Below are positions 17,801-25,298 of a DNA stretch of 64,000 bases, piece by piece. The position numbers and the translations under genes were made by a program. The stretch spans positions 1 through 64,000 of the forward strand of contig NZ_JABBNI010000022.1 of assembly GCF_012926525.1 (NCBI RefSeq). Direction: 5' to 3'. Below the pieces are notes generated by a model. It was not told the DNA's origin. It did no database searches and saw only the letters and a program-made list of their open reading frames with translations. The stretch's first letter is position 1; every line of letters starts with the position of its first letter. Source of the stretch: Clostridium muellerianum (lineage in GTDB: Bacteria > Bacillota > Clostridia > Clostridiales > Clostridiaceae).

Positions 17801-18397
17801 TGACTTCATTGAATCTGCATTATTGTTTCCTAATAACAATATTTTTCCTTTAGCTGCTGCTATTGGAACTACTGAAATAGCATCTGAAAATCCTTCTCCC
17901 CCAACCATAATTACATCACCACAATCCGCACCAAGTTCAACTAATTTTTGTGCTACAGTTGCATTTGTTTCATATCTACTATTTCCACTTAATTCTATAA
18001 GATTGTAATTTTTCTTCAATCCAGTTCTTATATCTTGAGAAATTGAAGCATTTCCTCCTACGATATATATGTTTTTAGCTTTTAATGTGCTTATAGCATT
18101 TGCTGTATATGTATTTAATGTTCCTATTGCAGTCAATAATATAGGTGCATCTAATTTCTTAGCTAATGATGTTGCACTTATTGCATCTGCATATCCTTCA
18201 CCAGAAACTAATATTATATTGTCACTGGTTTTCCAATTTGTTGTAGCAGCTTTAGCTGCTGTTGCGTATTTGTCAGCTTCTCCTATTCTTGTAACTGACC
18301 TTGAAGCTGCCCTAACTAAACCAGCTGAGAAAGCTACAATAAAAAATATTGACATAAATACAGCACTTACTAATACCCTTGTCCCTTTCTCTCTCAT
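14879..18397 (-). CDS. CWB2 cell-wall protein with many Ig-like domains
   Basis: A surface protein of 1172 residues from the ATG of MREKGTRV, chosen because AAAGGGGGA precedes it; a longer frame starts 13 codons upstream. A signal peptide (about 1-30) is followed by three CWB2 wall-binding repeats (about 35-345, with VSGEGYADAIS, VGGEGFSDAIS and DEYTDALVASSLAG). The rest (about 355-1172) is a chain of SbsA-like Ig domains, each with phrases such as IEVHFNTEIDK, ITVKFSKAVNM and IRVQFNKIVNY. I find no DUF4430 or alpha barrel. It has its own cobalamin riboswitch, so it belongs to the same regulon. A stalk or scaffold function that carries or spaces the corrinoid receptors is inference; a general S-layer-type protein is the alternative. 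Confidence 0.85.
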   Translation of the reverse strand: MREKGTRVLVSAVFMSIFFIVAFSAGLVRAASRSVTRIGEADKYATAAKAATTNWKTSDNIILVSGEGYADAISATSLAKKLDAPILLTAIGTLNTYTANAISTLKAKNIYIVGGNASISQDIRTGLKKNYNLIELSGNSRYETNATVAQKLVELGADCGDVIMVGGEGFSDAISVVPIAAAKGKILLLGNNNADSMKSVLNFISNNKSKVTVVGTKSVIDDKILNSFSGTRIDGGQNRFYTNLKVLKLFKDNIKVDKLYVANISGDEYTDALVASSLAGRTSSPLVLIDEQGISATTNAMAYIKAFATKKTDLTVIGGTNAISESTLNDINKALSACEAPTGELTVQLIEAVSLNQIEVHFNTEIDKDSSKNVTNYKIDDSQLTSADNYGKALDENSAVATALDNNTVLITLAKPRKQLDNVKVSVNKGILTLDKKNYVAGFEQNVLFYDITAPTLESVTSRGNNQITVKFSKAVNMKNVNSIKSKFKIDGLNIGSYAMNSDSDLTKIKNPMIAEEKNWSEKIVFYFDSPIKSGKHTLEVLDGYEDLLIDAAGISVKGESKNFIIDSNNTIPLIKYIKEAENGEVDIIFDRSMDVKTAKDKSNYEINGKKVSDIDGASISTCSGGTVVKLKHIMDGTIKAGSNIIYISSNVNDAYGNKLKDDSRISFEHPKNEIKPTVTKVTAIDSETIRVQFNKIVNYSYATSISNYELKDSKGVDITEHIDRIYNSKSETIKSNTDIYDIKLKKFNPSDSKDDWRLTGSKYNLTIKHIVDTENPSNMMKDYTDTLIGTDNIAPKVIGIYYRQNKFQGKDGVVVYFSEAMDSKTITNKDNYKFLNGEGDSNLLPKNASITPGGDNKSAVIQFPSSYKFKISVAGDSSINTGMSNDVVKILVFNVKDEAGNVLSGISYSDKIYVNTYGAQVRAKTIKVYYDGDDLKADVQFNRGIDNLTANDFTLGGISPTSANFSGDKVTLTFKYGYAATEDERKAAPVISFANGKTNNSKNTTKIDLIKAQGQKAYLGIKSNAKTTDETGAPVASLSDKAGNSQNTIYDYETAPKTISRYWSASRDGNSGKVYMTFDTVLDENSGIDTDDFMFTGSDGTNLKADSVRINGNTIIFTFNDASAFNNKIGISVKSASLSSSIRAQRDAVGNYANYVPSSNDIKERSVNVTF

Positions 18398-18549
18398 TTT
18401 TAATCCCCCTTTGATTTGTCGTATCCTTTTTAGCAAACTAATATTAGAAAATATAATAATTGCCTCGATGACATTATGTTGTAAAATTATTCACACCTTT
18501 ATAATTTCATGATTTTCTTTTTTTACTTTTCCGAGAAATTTCTCATAAA

Positions 18550-18577
18550 AAAAGCCTGCAGCAATCTGCAGGCTTTT
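18550..18577 (-). terminator. Intrinsic terminator of the right cobalamin riboswitch
   Basis: A stem AAAAGCCTGCAG/CTGCAGGCTTTT with a four-base loop runs straight into TTTTTTT on the minus strand. It lies between the riboswitch at 18709-18857 and the wall-protein gene, the expected position for ligand-dependent termination. Confidence 0.88.
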
Positions 18578-18708
18578 ATGATATCATATTGAACTTACAT
18601 AATTAGAATAGTACTTATTAATAAAAAATTAATAATAAACTATATAACTTTTATGTAAACAAATATTACCACACACTTCCCACCGAAGTTGTCGTCAATT
18701 ACTTTAAG

Positions 18709-18857
18709 GCAGGTCTCCTGACTCGTAGATCAATTTACTCTCCAAACTTCCCAGCAGTATGCCAGTGTTAACTAGATTTCATCCCTACTCACAGTAGCGG
18801 GGGCTGTAAAGGTTTCAAACCTTTTTCCCTATTATCTTCATTTTGAAGCACCTTAAG
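18709..18857 (-). promoter_or_regulatory. Cobalamin riboswitch (right), upstream of the 1172-residue wall protein
   Basis: On the minus strand the conserved pieces are AAGGTGC, AGGGAAAAAGG, the core ACAGCCCCCGCTACTGTGAG, CTGGGAAGTTTGG and the B12 box GAGTCAGGAGACCTGCC. This is the closest to consensus of the three riboswitches in the window. It is followed by a strong terminator and then the wall-protein gene, so transcription of that gene should fall when cobalamin is bound. Confidence 0.95.
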
Positions 18858-19070
18858 ATATTAATATTAATTTTTTTAATCCTCTTTTTAAGTATATTGC
18901 CTAATATGTAAAAAGTCAACATTTTTATAGTTTTGTTTCAAAATTGTGCATATTTTCAACAAAACTATATTCCACATTCTTTTACCGCTTCTATTCCATA
19001 CCTTTAAAACTATTCTTAAAGCTTCACCAGTTTTTCTGTAAAAAATGGAAATGCCATCTTACCAGTATCT

Positions 19071-19670
19071 TTATATATAAGATTCTACTTTCTTACCAAT
19101 ACATATATAGTATTCTGAACTATCCTCAGCATAGATAATTTCAAAATCAGCTTTTCTCATAATGCTCAAAGTAATCCCTACTTCATCAAGAGTATTAGAA
19201 TCAATTTTGTGGTTAATTTCATTGTGTCTGCTATTTATTTTATCCCTGCTTTCAACATGAGCAATGACTATCTTTCCATCTTTTTTGAGCAGAGAATGCG
19301 CTTTTTCAAAAAAAGCTTTACTATCTGTAAAATGAGGATAGCAGGAATAAGCTATTATACAATCATATCTTTTGATGCATGAATAAAGATAAAAGTCTTC
19401 CACTGCAAAGTTTAAATTATTATAACTATGTTTTTTCCTAGATATCTCTATCATTTTTTCAGATACATCTAATGCAGTTAGCTTACCTTCCATTCCAATT
19501 TCTTTTTCTATATAAGGTATAACTACTCCTGTTCCACTTCCTATGTCTAAAACACTACTTCCTCTTTCTAAATTAATCTTATCGAAAATATACTTAACTT
19601 TTTTTTCAGGATGGCAACAAATACTATCCCATTTTTCCGCTATATCATTAAAAAATTCTCTGTTTTCCAT
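19071..19670 (-). CDS. Class I SAM-dependent methyltransferase
   Basis: A 199-residue cytoplasmic protein with the Rossmann methyltransferase signature VLDIGSGTGVVIPYIEKE (about residues 39-56), the acidic loop LTALDVSEKMI, and a later AYSCYPHF motif IV region. The substrate cannot be told from sequence. It lies 33 nt downstream of an ECF S-component gene, so it may modify or use whatever that component imports. GAAGGAT precedes the ATG. No riboswitch lies directly in front of this pair, so a link to cobalamin is only suggested by nearness to the locus on its left. Confidence 0.82.
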   Translation of the reverse strand: MENREFFNDIAEKWDSICCHPEKKVKYIFDKINLERGSSVLDIGSGTGVVIPYIEKEIGMEGKLTALDVSEKMIEISRKKHSYNNLNFAVEDFYLYSCIKRYDCIIAYSCYPHFTDSKAFFEKAHSLLKKDGKIVIAHVESRDKINSRHNEINHKIDSNTLDEVGITLSIMRKADFEIIYAEDSSEYYICIGKKVESYI

Positions 19671-19703
19671 AATTCTATCCTTCCTTTATATCCATTAAAA
19701 AAT

Positions 19704-20237
19704 CTAATAATTTGCTGTATTACTTTTTAAAGACTTTTGTACAGCATATACTATAATTGGTATTAATATAATCTGCATTAATATACCAGGTAGGCCTTTA
19801 AAAAAGAGTCCACTTACCACTAAACCCAATTTAAAAGGCTTACTCATTATAATATGGAGCAATACAAAATTCCCTAATATATTTACTAGCCTTCCTAAAA
19901 TCATACCTGAAATCAATGATGGATAAATGCCCATTTTAAATTTGTTATAAAACATTGAAATAAATAATCCATAAGACGCAAGTTCGAAAATCATTATATA
20001 AACAAACGGAAATGGCGGCATACCTGTGAAAATATGGCTAAGTAATGGAGTTAGAACGCCTACACATAATGCATAATAAGGTTCTAAAACAAAAGCTCCA
20101 ATTAAAATTGGAATATGTATTGGCAAAAATATACTCCCTGCATCTTTTATACCATGAAACAAATAAGGTAGTATCAATCCTAATGCTATAAGCAAAGATG
20201 CTCTTATCATTTGCTGTAAATTTGAAACTCTTTTCAT
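19704..20237 (-). CDS. ECF transporter S component, substrate unknown
   Basis: A 177-residue membrane protein with about six hydrophobic segments. LPIHIPILIGAFVLEPYYAL, TPLLSHIFTGMPPFPF and the FELASYG segment fit the ECF S-component superfamily. It is clearly different from the two S components at 1.8-5.3 kb. I start it at the ATG of MKRVSNLQQ, preceded by AGAGAGGGGG; an ATG nine codons upstream lies before that site. There is no local T or A gene, so it may use a shared module. Members of this type have been linked to several vitamins; I cannot choose one. Confidence 0.78.
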   Translation of the reverse strand: MKRVSNLQQMIRASLLIALGLILPYLFHGIKDAGSIFLPIHIPILIGAFVLEPYYALCVGVLTPLLSHIFTGMPPFPFVYIMIFELASYGLFISMFYNKFKMGIYPSLISGMILGRLVNILGNFVLLHIIMSKPFKLGLVVSGLFFKGLPGILMQIILIPIIVYAVQKSLKSNTANY

Positions 20238-20273
20238 ATATAAAACCCCCTCTCTTTTATCCATTTATTTTGA

Positions 20274-20537
20274 CTATGCATAAGTAACCTTTTTCTTTAA
20301 ATACTCACCAATAAACTTAATGCAAGGCATCGCAGTCACTATACTAACACCTGAAAACACAGCTGCTCACCAAGCTCCCGAATTTACTTTGTCATTCAAT
20401 ATATTTTTTATAGTGAAAATAACATCCTCAGCCTTAACTTCTGTATTATCGCGAAATTTAACACCTTTTTTCATGTCTGTCCATCTATAATTTCCTACAT
20501 TTGTCATATTATCAAACATATACTTATTATGAAGCAT
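20274..20537 (-). pseudogene. Remnant of a family 5 solute-binding protein
   Basis: The minus-strand frame contains [17 protein letters not shown], matching the strongly conserved GVKFxDGxxxxAEDV motif of oligopeptide/nickel-type binding proteins, and then a stop after NSGAW. A further 30 codons in the same frame end at a TAG. No complete gene surrounds it. The nearby intact nikA at 26.3 kb has [15 protein letters not shown] at the same place, so this is a separate, decayed family member. Confidence 0.7.
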
Positions 20538-20649
20538 TTTTTATGCCAATATCATCACCTGTTTAAATATATTGCATTATTATGCACATTTATCAAAACG
20601 ATACGCAATTTAGTCTCAATGTGATATTTTTATCATTTTGAAATAAAAA

Positions 20650-20687
20650 AAATACTTAAGTACAAGATGGACTGCATTTAAGTATTT
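20650..20687. terminator. Bidirectional terminator downstream of the His-rich gene
   Basis: AAATACTTAA and TTAAGTATTT form the stem; T runs follow on both strands. It ends the minus-strand His-rich gene at 20772-21011. A diverged copy occurs at 21057-21095. Confidence 0.65.
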
Positions 20688-20771
20688 TTTAATTTAGAGT
20701 TATTAGGTTTTGGGAATTTGAAATTTACATCAAACTGTACTTATTTGCAAAGCAATTCTTATGCCAATACT

Positions 20772-21011
20772 TTAACCTTTAATATTCACGGAATAGATTA
20801 TAATATTTTTCTTAGCTTCTTTAAGCATCTCATCTGCTTTTTGCATTGCTTCTATAGCTTTTTGTATAAATTCTGCAGTTTCTAATTTCCCCATTAATTT
20901 TGCTTTTTCCACCCACTCTTTAAATCCTTCTTCATGTGAGTGTTGACCTTTATCATGATTGTGTTCATAATCATGATGATATTTGTATTCATTTTCTTTA
21001 CTGTAAATCAT
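20772..21011 (-). CDS. Small His-rich N-terminus protein
   Basis: A 79-residue protein of unknown family. Residues 11-27 hold seven histidines (YHHDYEHNHDKGQHSH), followed by a charged helical region (about 30-70) with a heptad-like pattern. The His cluster could bind a metal such as nickel, zinc or cobalt; that is inference from composition. Its tail and terminator are partly duplicated just upstream (21050-21205). AAGAGAAGAGG lies in front of the ATG. It lies among decayed genes but its own frame is intact. Confidence 0.6.
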   Translation of the reverse strand: MIYSKENEYKYHHDYEHNHDKGQHSHEEGFKEWVEKAKLMGKLETAEFIQKAIEAMQKADEMLKEAKKNIIIYSVNIKG

Positions 21012-21049
21012 AAGTATACCTCTTCTCTTTATGTTTTTTCATCAATTTG

Positions 21050-21205
21050 AAATTTAAAAATACCCAAGTGCAGGAGGGCTGCTCTTAAGTATTTTTTAAT
21101 TTTAGGGTTTAGTTCTTTAATATATAAATTTATTTCAAACTGTATTCCTTTATTTATAAAGCAATTTACATACCAATGCTTTAATCCCTAATATACACAG
21201 CTTAA
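21050..21205 (-). repeat. Diverged duplicate of the 3' region of the His-rich gene
   Basis: This stretch aligns without large gaps to 20640-20795: both contain the AATAC...AAGTATTTTTTAAT terminator, a TCAAACTGTA block, AAAGCAATT and an end resembling the last codons of the His-rich gene. It is a partial tandem duplication whose coding part has been lost. Confidence 0.65.
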
Positions 21206-21370
21206 ATATTGAATTGTATCAATTTGAAAATATATTACTCTTAATTTGATAAAAAATACTATAACTGATTCATTTTGATACTATTTATGCAGCTTATCTC
21301 AAAAATTTTATTCCTTATTAACAAATCATATCCCTATACACACTAAAATTAATGCTCCTTCATTTAACTA

Positions 21371-22393
21371 TCAACTAATTTTTATATTTCTCCATTTATT
21401 GTTTAAAAACCTTAGCAATAATATTATGCCCCTTATACTTATATCAAGAGAATATGCTAACCAACTACCTACTAATCCAAAATTAAATATTACACCAAAT
21501 AAATATCCCACTCCAACTCTTATTACCCATATTCCAAAAAACGTAGAATACATAGAGAATTTTGTATCTCCCGCTCCCTGTAATGTACTGGATATAACCA
21601 TTGTTAATGATAAAAATGGTTGAAATAATGCTATTATCCTTAATACTGATACTACTAATTGTTGTACTTGTTTATCACTTGTAAATAACTTTGCTAAAGA
21701 TGGTGACATAGTATAAAAAAAAACACCTATTATAACCATAAATATAGTTGATAAAGTGTTTGCTGCTAAAACATATTTTTTAGCTTTCTCTGGTTTGTTT
21801 GCCCCTAAATTATTTCCCATTAGCGTAGCTGCTGCTATCCCAAATCCCATAGCTGGAAGATATGAATAACTTTCTATAGTTCCTGCAATATTGTGAGCTA
21901 CATAAGCTGAAGTTCCCAAATCAATAATCATTGCACCATAAACTAATTGTCCAAATCTCATTATTAATTTTTCTATTCCAGCAGGTATTCCTATTTTACC
22001 TATTGATATTAGTAATTTTTTATTTATTATCCATTTACTAAATAAATTTAATTTTATAATTGTTTTATCCCTACAAACACTAGTAAAAAGCATTATAACT
22101 GAAATTATACGGGCAAGAGTGGTCGCTAATCCTATATTTCTTGAAACAATAGAAGTGGTACCTATTCCAACAGCAGTAAAAAAGCCAATATATATATTCA
22201 TTATAAGGTTAGTAATTCCAACAGCTGCAATAGCATTAGAACTCAATTTTCCTACAAAATAAGTATCTATAGTACCAAGCAAAGCTTGGAAAATATTCTC
22301 TATTATAACCGGAATTGCAAGAGGCATAATTATCTTAATAGTCTTTATATCAAGCCAGTTTCTTACACTATAAACATTTTTTATTTTAAGCAT
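21371..22393 (-). CDS. MATE family efflux transporter with internal deletion
   Basis: A MATE-type sodium/proton drug antiporter homologue of 340 residues from the ATG of MLKIKNV, which follows TTAGGA. Family members have about 450 residues and 12 helices. The N-terminal part (LAIPVIIENIFQALLGTIDT, TSIVSRNIG) joins directly to LATTLARIISVIMLF, which normally lies about 100 residues later, so roughly helices 3-5 are missing in frame. The C-terminal half (IGKIGIPAGIEKLIMRFGQL, LGANKPEKA, LQGAGDTKFSMYS) is intact. Loss of three helices should abolish the pseudo-symmetric fold, so it is probably a non-functional gene that is still open. Pseudogenes flank it on both sides. Confidence 0.8.
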   Translation of the reverse strand: MLKIKNVYSVRNWLDIKTIKIIMPLAIPVIIENIFQALLGTIDTYFVGKLSSNAIAAVGITNLIMNIYIGFFTAVGIGTTSIVSRNIGLATTLARIISVIMLFTSVCRDKTIIKLNLFSKWIINKKLLISIGKIGIPAGIEKLIMRFGQLVYGAMIIDLGTSAYVAHNIAGTIESYSYLPAMGFGIAAATLMGNNLGANKPEKAKKYVLAANTLSTIFMVIIGVFFYTMSPSLAKLFTSDKQVQQLVVSVLRIIALFQPFLSLTMVISSTLQGAGDTKFSMYSTFFGIWVIRVGVGYLFGVIFNFGLVGSWLAYSLDISIRGIILLLRFLNNKWRNIKIS

Positions 22394-22488
22394 ATTATTT
22401 CCTAATAAATTAATATACACTTAAAATTATATGTGTAATATTTATTTATAATTACCTATGATCATTTGTAGCTATATTAGGAACATAA

Positions 22489-22511
22489 GCGTCCTCTGGG
22501 ACGCCTTTTTT
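22489..22511 (+). terminator. Terminator-like hairpin on the plus strand
   Basis: GCGTCC-TCTG-GGACGC followed by CTTTTTT reads as an intrinsic terminator on the plus strand, yet no plus-strand gene ends here. It may be left over from a deleted gene or end antisense transcription across the MATE gene. Confidence 0.5.
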
Positions 22512-22639
22512 GCATCAACCCAACTTATAATTTTTTACTTGTAATATTTTCCTCAAATCTCGTAATCATTTGTTTTCAACGCCTCACGGCATGCTTTTTT
22601 CTTCAAAAAAATAGAAAATTCCTATATAATAAAAAAGTC

Positions 22640-22756
22640 ATATCCTAATTTGATCGCTAGATATGCACTTCCCTATAAAAATGTACATAATGTAGCTAAA
22701 AGAACTATATATCTTTTATCCGTAAATATTTTATGTAAATCAATTTTCTTACGCAT
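22640..22756 (-). pseudogene. Remnant of an EamA/DMT-type transporter gene
   Basis: From an ATG at 22756 the frame reads MRKKIDLHKIFTDKRY..., then CTFL, a stop, and GSAYLAIKLGYDFF. The usual family motif is W-G-S-A/S-x-x-x-x-I-K, so the stop replaces the conserved tryptophan. A second stop follows within 13 codons. The rest of the gene is absent. Confidence 0.6.
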
Positions 22757-22878
22757 TTGCTATATCTGCTCCTTATTTCTGTATATAATAAAGTAATATT
22801 CTATACTTTTAGCACCATAAGTTTCTAAATTAAGCTATTTGGGTAATTTCAAAAGTTGTGATTGAAACTTCAATTAAT

Positions 22879-23637
22879 TTATATACTAAAAGGCATAACT
22901 GAATTAAGTAGTCTTTGTGCATATTCACTTTTTACATTTACAAGGTTATTACTAGAAATGTTCTCTACAATTTTTCCTTTATACAGGAACAAAACCTGAT
23001 CACATAAATTAGCAACTGCCTGTAAATCATGAGCTATAAATAAATATGTCATATCTAAATCTTCCTTCAATTTTTTAAGCAGTTTAATTACTTGAGCTTG
23101 TATTGATACATCTAGTGAACTAATAGCTTCATCAAGAACTATAAATTTAGGCTTTGTAGAAATAGCCCTTGCAATGCAAACTCTCTGAAGCTGTCCTCCA
23201 CTTAGTTCATGTGGATATCTGTCCATTACATCTTTAGATAATCCTACTCTAACTAACAGCTCTTCTACCTTCTCTTTAATTTTATCTTTTTTTTCAAAAG
23301 CAAGCATTGGCTCAGCTATAACTTCTTTTACTGTAAAACGAGGATTTGTAGAGGAAGTATAATCTTGAAATACTACACTCATCTGTCCCTGATTTTCCTT
23401 TATCCATTTACAAACAGGCTGTTCTTCAATAAATATGCTTCCATTATTTGGTCTTTCCAGTCCTAATATTAAACGACTGAGAGTGCTTTTTCCACTTCCA
23501 CTCTCACCAATAAGTCCCACACATTGTCCTTTTTCTATAGAAAAGCTAATTCCTTGAAGAACACTTAATTTATCTTTGCTTCTAAATGAACCAATTTTTG
23601 AATAACTCTTATAAACATCTTTTACTTGCAGCAACAT
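22879..23637 (-). CDS. nikE: Nickel-type ABC transporter ATPase NikE
   Basis: A 252-residue ABC ATPase of the peptide/nickel importer class. It has Walker A GESGSGKS, signature LSGGQLQRVCIA, Walker B FIVLDEAISSLD and switch histidine in FIAHDL. It pairs with the ATPase encoded just upstream (16-nt overlap, GGAGG site inside it) to power the NikB/NikC channel. It is the last gene of a nikABCDE-type operon. NikE rather than OppF is chosen because the operon starts with a NikA-type binding protein and this chain lacks the long C-terminal extension of OppF. Confidence 0.85.
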   Translation of the reverse strand: MLLQVKDVYKSYSKIGSFRSKDKLSVLQGISFSIEKGQCVGLIGESGSGKSTLSRLILGLERPNNGSIFIEEQPVCKWIKENQGQMSVVFQDYTSSTNPRFTVKEVIAEPMLAFEKKDKIKEKVEELLVRVGLSKDVMDRYPHELSGGQLQRVCIARAISTKPKFIVLDEAISSLDVSIQAQVIKLLKKLKEDLDMTYLFIAHDLQAVANLCDQVLFLYKGKIVENISSNNLVNVKSEYAQRLLNSVMPFSI

Positions 23638-24449
23638 ATTTCATCCTCCAAAATCATGGCTTTACGGAATGAATCCGTAAGCTCTAATCGAGTATCAATT
23701 AAATACTTAGTATACTCATGCTCAGGATTTTTAAAAACTTTACTTGCATTTCCATACTCCACACATTTTCCATTTTTCATTACAAGTATATCTTGAGCTA
23801 AATACTGCACAACCCCCAAATCATGAGATATAAAAATTATTGCTGTACCTGCTACTTCTCTAAGTCTTTTAAATTCCTCCACCACTTCACGTTGATTAAT
23901 AGAATCTAGTGCTGTGGTAGGTTCATCAGCTATTATAATATCGGGCTTCATGGACATGGATAGTGCAATCATACACCTTTGCAGCATACCTCCTGAAAGC
24001 TGATGTGGATATTTCTTAACCACTTGCTCAGGCTCATTAATACACATTTTTTCTAAAGCATCAACTGAAAGACTTTCTGCTTCCTTTTTTGAAACATTTG
24101 TATTTTCACATAAGGTTTCAATCATTTGATATCCAATAGTATACAGAGGATCAAAAGCTGACATTGCATCTTGAAGTATCATACATATACGTTTGCCTCT
24201 AATTTTACGAATAGTATCACCTTTAACTTTTAACAAGTCCATATTATCAAACTTTACACTTCCACTAACCTTAAGCCATGGATTTGTAAGACCTAATATT
24301 GCTTTTGCTGTCATGGATTTACCGCTTCCACTTTCCCCCACAATCCCCAAGCAAGTATTAGATTCAAGTTTAAAGCTCACATTACTAACTATTTCTTCCT
24401 TAGTTTTCACATCTTCTACAGAAATGTTTTTTACCTCTAACAAGCTCAT
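23622..24449 (-). CDS. nikD: Nickel-type ABC transporter ATPase NikD
   Basis: A 275-residue ABC ATPase with Walker A GESGSGKS, QDAMSAFDPLYTIG at the Q loop, signature LSGGMLQRCMIALS, Walker B IIIADEPTTALD and FISHDLGVV. The start codon overlaps the nikC stop (TAATG), indicating translational coupling. It forms a heterodimer with NikE. The C terminus has a Cys-Cys-Cys end (EICCCK), which is unusual; whether it matters, for example in metal binding, is unknown. Confidence 0.86.
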   Translation of the reverse strand: MSLLEVKNISVEDVKTKEEIVSNVSFKLESNTCLGIVGESGSGKSMTAKAILGLTNPWLKVSGSVKFDNMDLLKVKGDTIRKIRGKRICMILQDAMSAFDPLYTIGYQMIETLCENTNVSKKEAESLSVDALEKMCINEPEQVVKKYPHQLSGGMLQRCMIALSMSMKPDIIIADEPTTALDSINQREVVEEFKRLREVAGTAIIFISHDLGVVQYLAQDILVMKNGKCVEYGNASKVFKNPEHEYTKYLIDTRLELTDSFRKAMILEDEICCCK

Positions 24450-25297
24450 TATTTAATCACCTCTTTCAATTTACCATGTTTTTTAGGATCTAAAGCTACC
24501 TGCAAGCTGTCTCCTAAAAAATTAAAAGCTGCAACTACAACAAGTATTGCAATACCAGCTGGTAACATTTGAGTTGGGTGAGTGGTCATAATATTTTTGG
24601 CTTCATTTAGCATCATTCCCCATTCTGGAATTGGCGGCTGTACTCCCAATCCTAAAAATGATAATGCTGAAATGTTTAAAATAACCCATCCTGTATCAAG
24701 AGTTGCAAGTACAATAATCTCACCTGCTACACCAGGCACTAAATGTTTTTTTATAATATGCCATGTGCTGCAGCCAGATACCCTTGCAAATTTTATGTAA
24801 TTTTTATCTCTATACTGCAAAACTATAGATCTTATCATCCGTGTGTACCACACCCACTTAGCTATAATATTTGCAATTATTACATTAAAAAGTCCTGGTC
24901 CAAGTATACCAACTATTGAAAGTATCATAACCTCACTTGGAAATGACAGCATAATATCACAAATTCTCATAATAATTTCATCTACAAATCCACCAAAGAA
25001 TCCTGAAATCATGCCTAAAATAGTGCCTATTAAGATAGTTATTATCATGGTTAATATTGATAAAATAACTGTTGTACGAACTCCATATAATATTCTCGAA
25101 AATAAACATCTCCCTAATTGATCTGTACCAAATGGATATTTCATACTCATAGATTGAAATTTTTGTGTTATATTTGTTTCTATAGGACTGTTTGGAGTAA
25201 TTACTGGAGCTAAAACACCAGCTAGCAAAATCACAAATAGAATTATAATACAAACCACCGCAAGTTTGTCTGATTTTAATCTCTTCCAAAGTATCAT
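24449..25297 (-). CDS. nikC: Nickel-type ABC transporter permease NikC
   Basis: A 282-residue inner permease with a short N-terminal cytosolic part, one helix (about 13-33), the OppC-type sequence YPFGTDQLGRCLFSRILYG, several further helices and the EAA loop RVSGCSTWHIIKKHLVPG that contacts the ATPases. The C-terminal FLGLGVQPPIPEWGMML motif is characteristic of the DppC/NikC group. It lies between nikB (1-nt gap) and nikD (overlap). It forms the membrane channel with NikB. Confidence 0.88.
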   Translation of the reverse strand: MILWKRLKSDKLAVVCIIILFVILLAGVLAPVITPNSPIETNITQKFQSMSMKYPFGTDQLGRCLFSRILYGVRTTVILSILTMIITILIGTILGMISGFFGGFVDEIIMRICDIMLSFPSEVMILSIVGILGPGLFNVIIANIIAKWVWYTRMIRSIVLQYRDKNYIKFARVSGCSTWHIIKKHLVPGVAGEIIVLATLDTGWVILNISALSFLGLGVQPPIPEWGMMLNEAKNIMTTHPTQMLPAGIAILVVVAAFNFLGDSLQVALDPKKHGKLKEVIK

Positions 25298-25298
25298 A

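Noticed and set aside
14879-18397. S-layer protein unrelated to cobalamin
   Set aside because: Architecture alone would allow this, but the near-consensus cobalamin riboswitch and terminator directly upstream place it in the B12 regulon.
22489-22511. Terminator of the MATE gene
   Set aside because: The T tract is on the plus strand and the hairpin lies upstream of the minus-strand MATE start, so it cannot end that gene.
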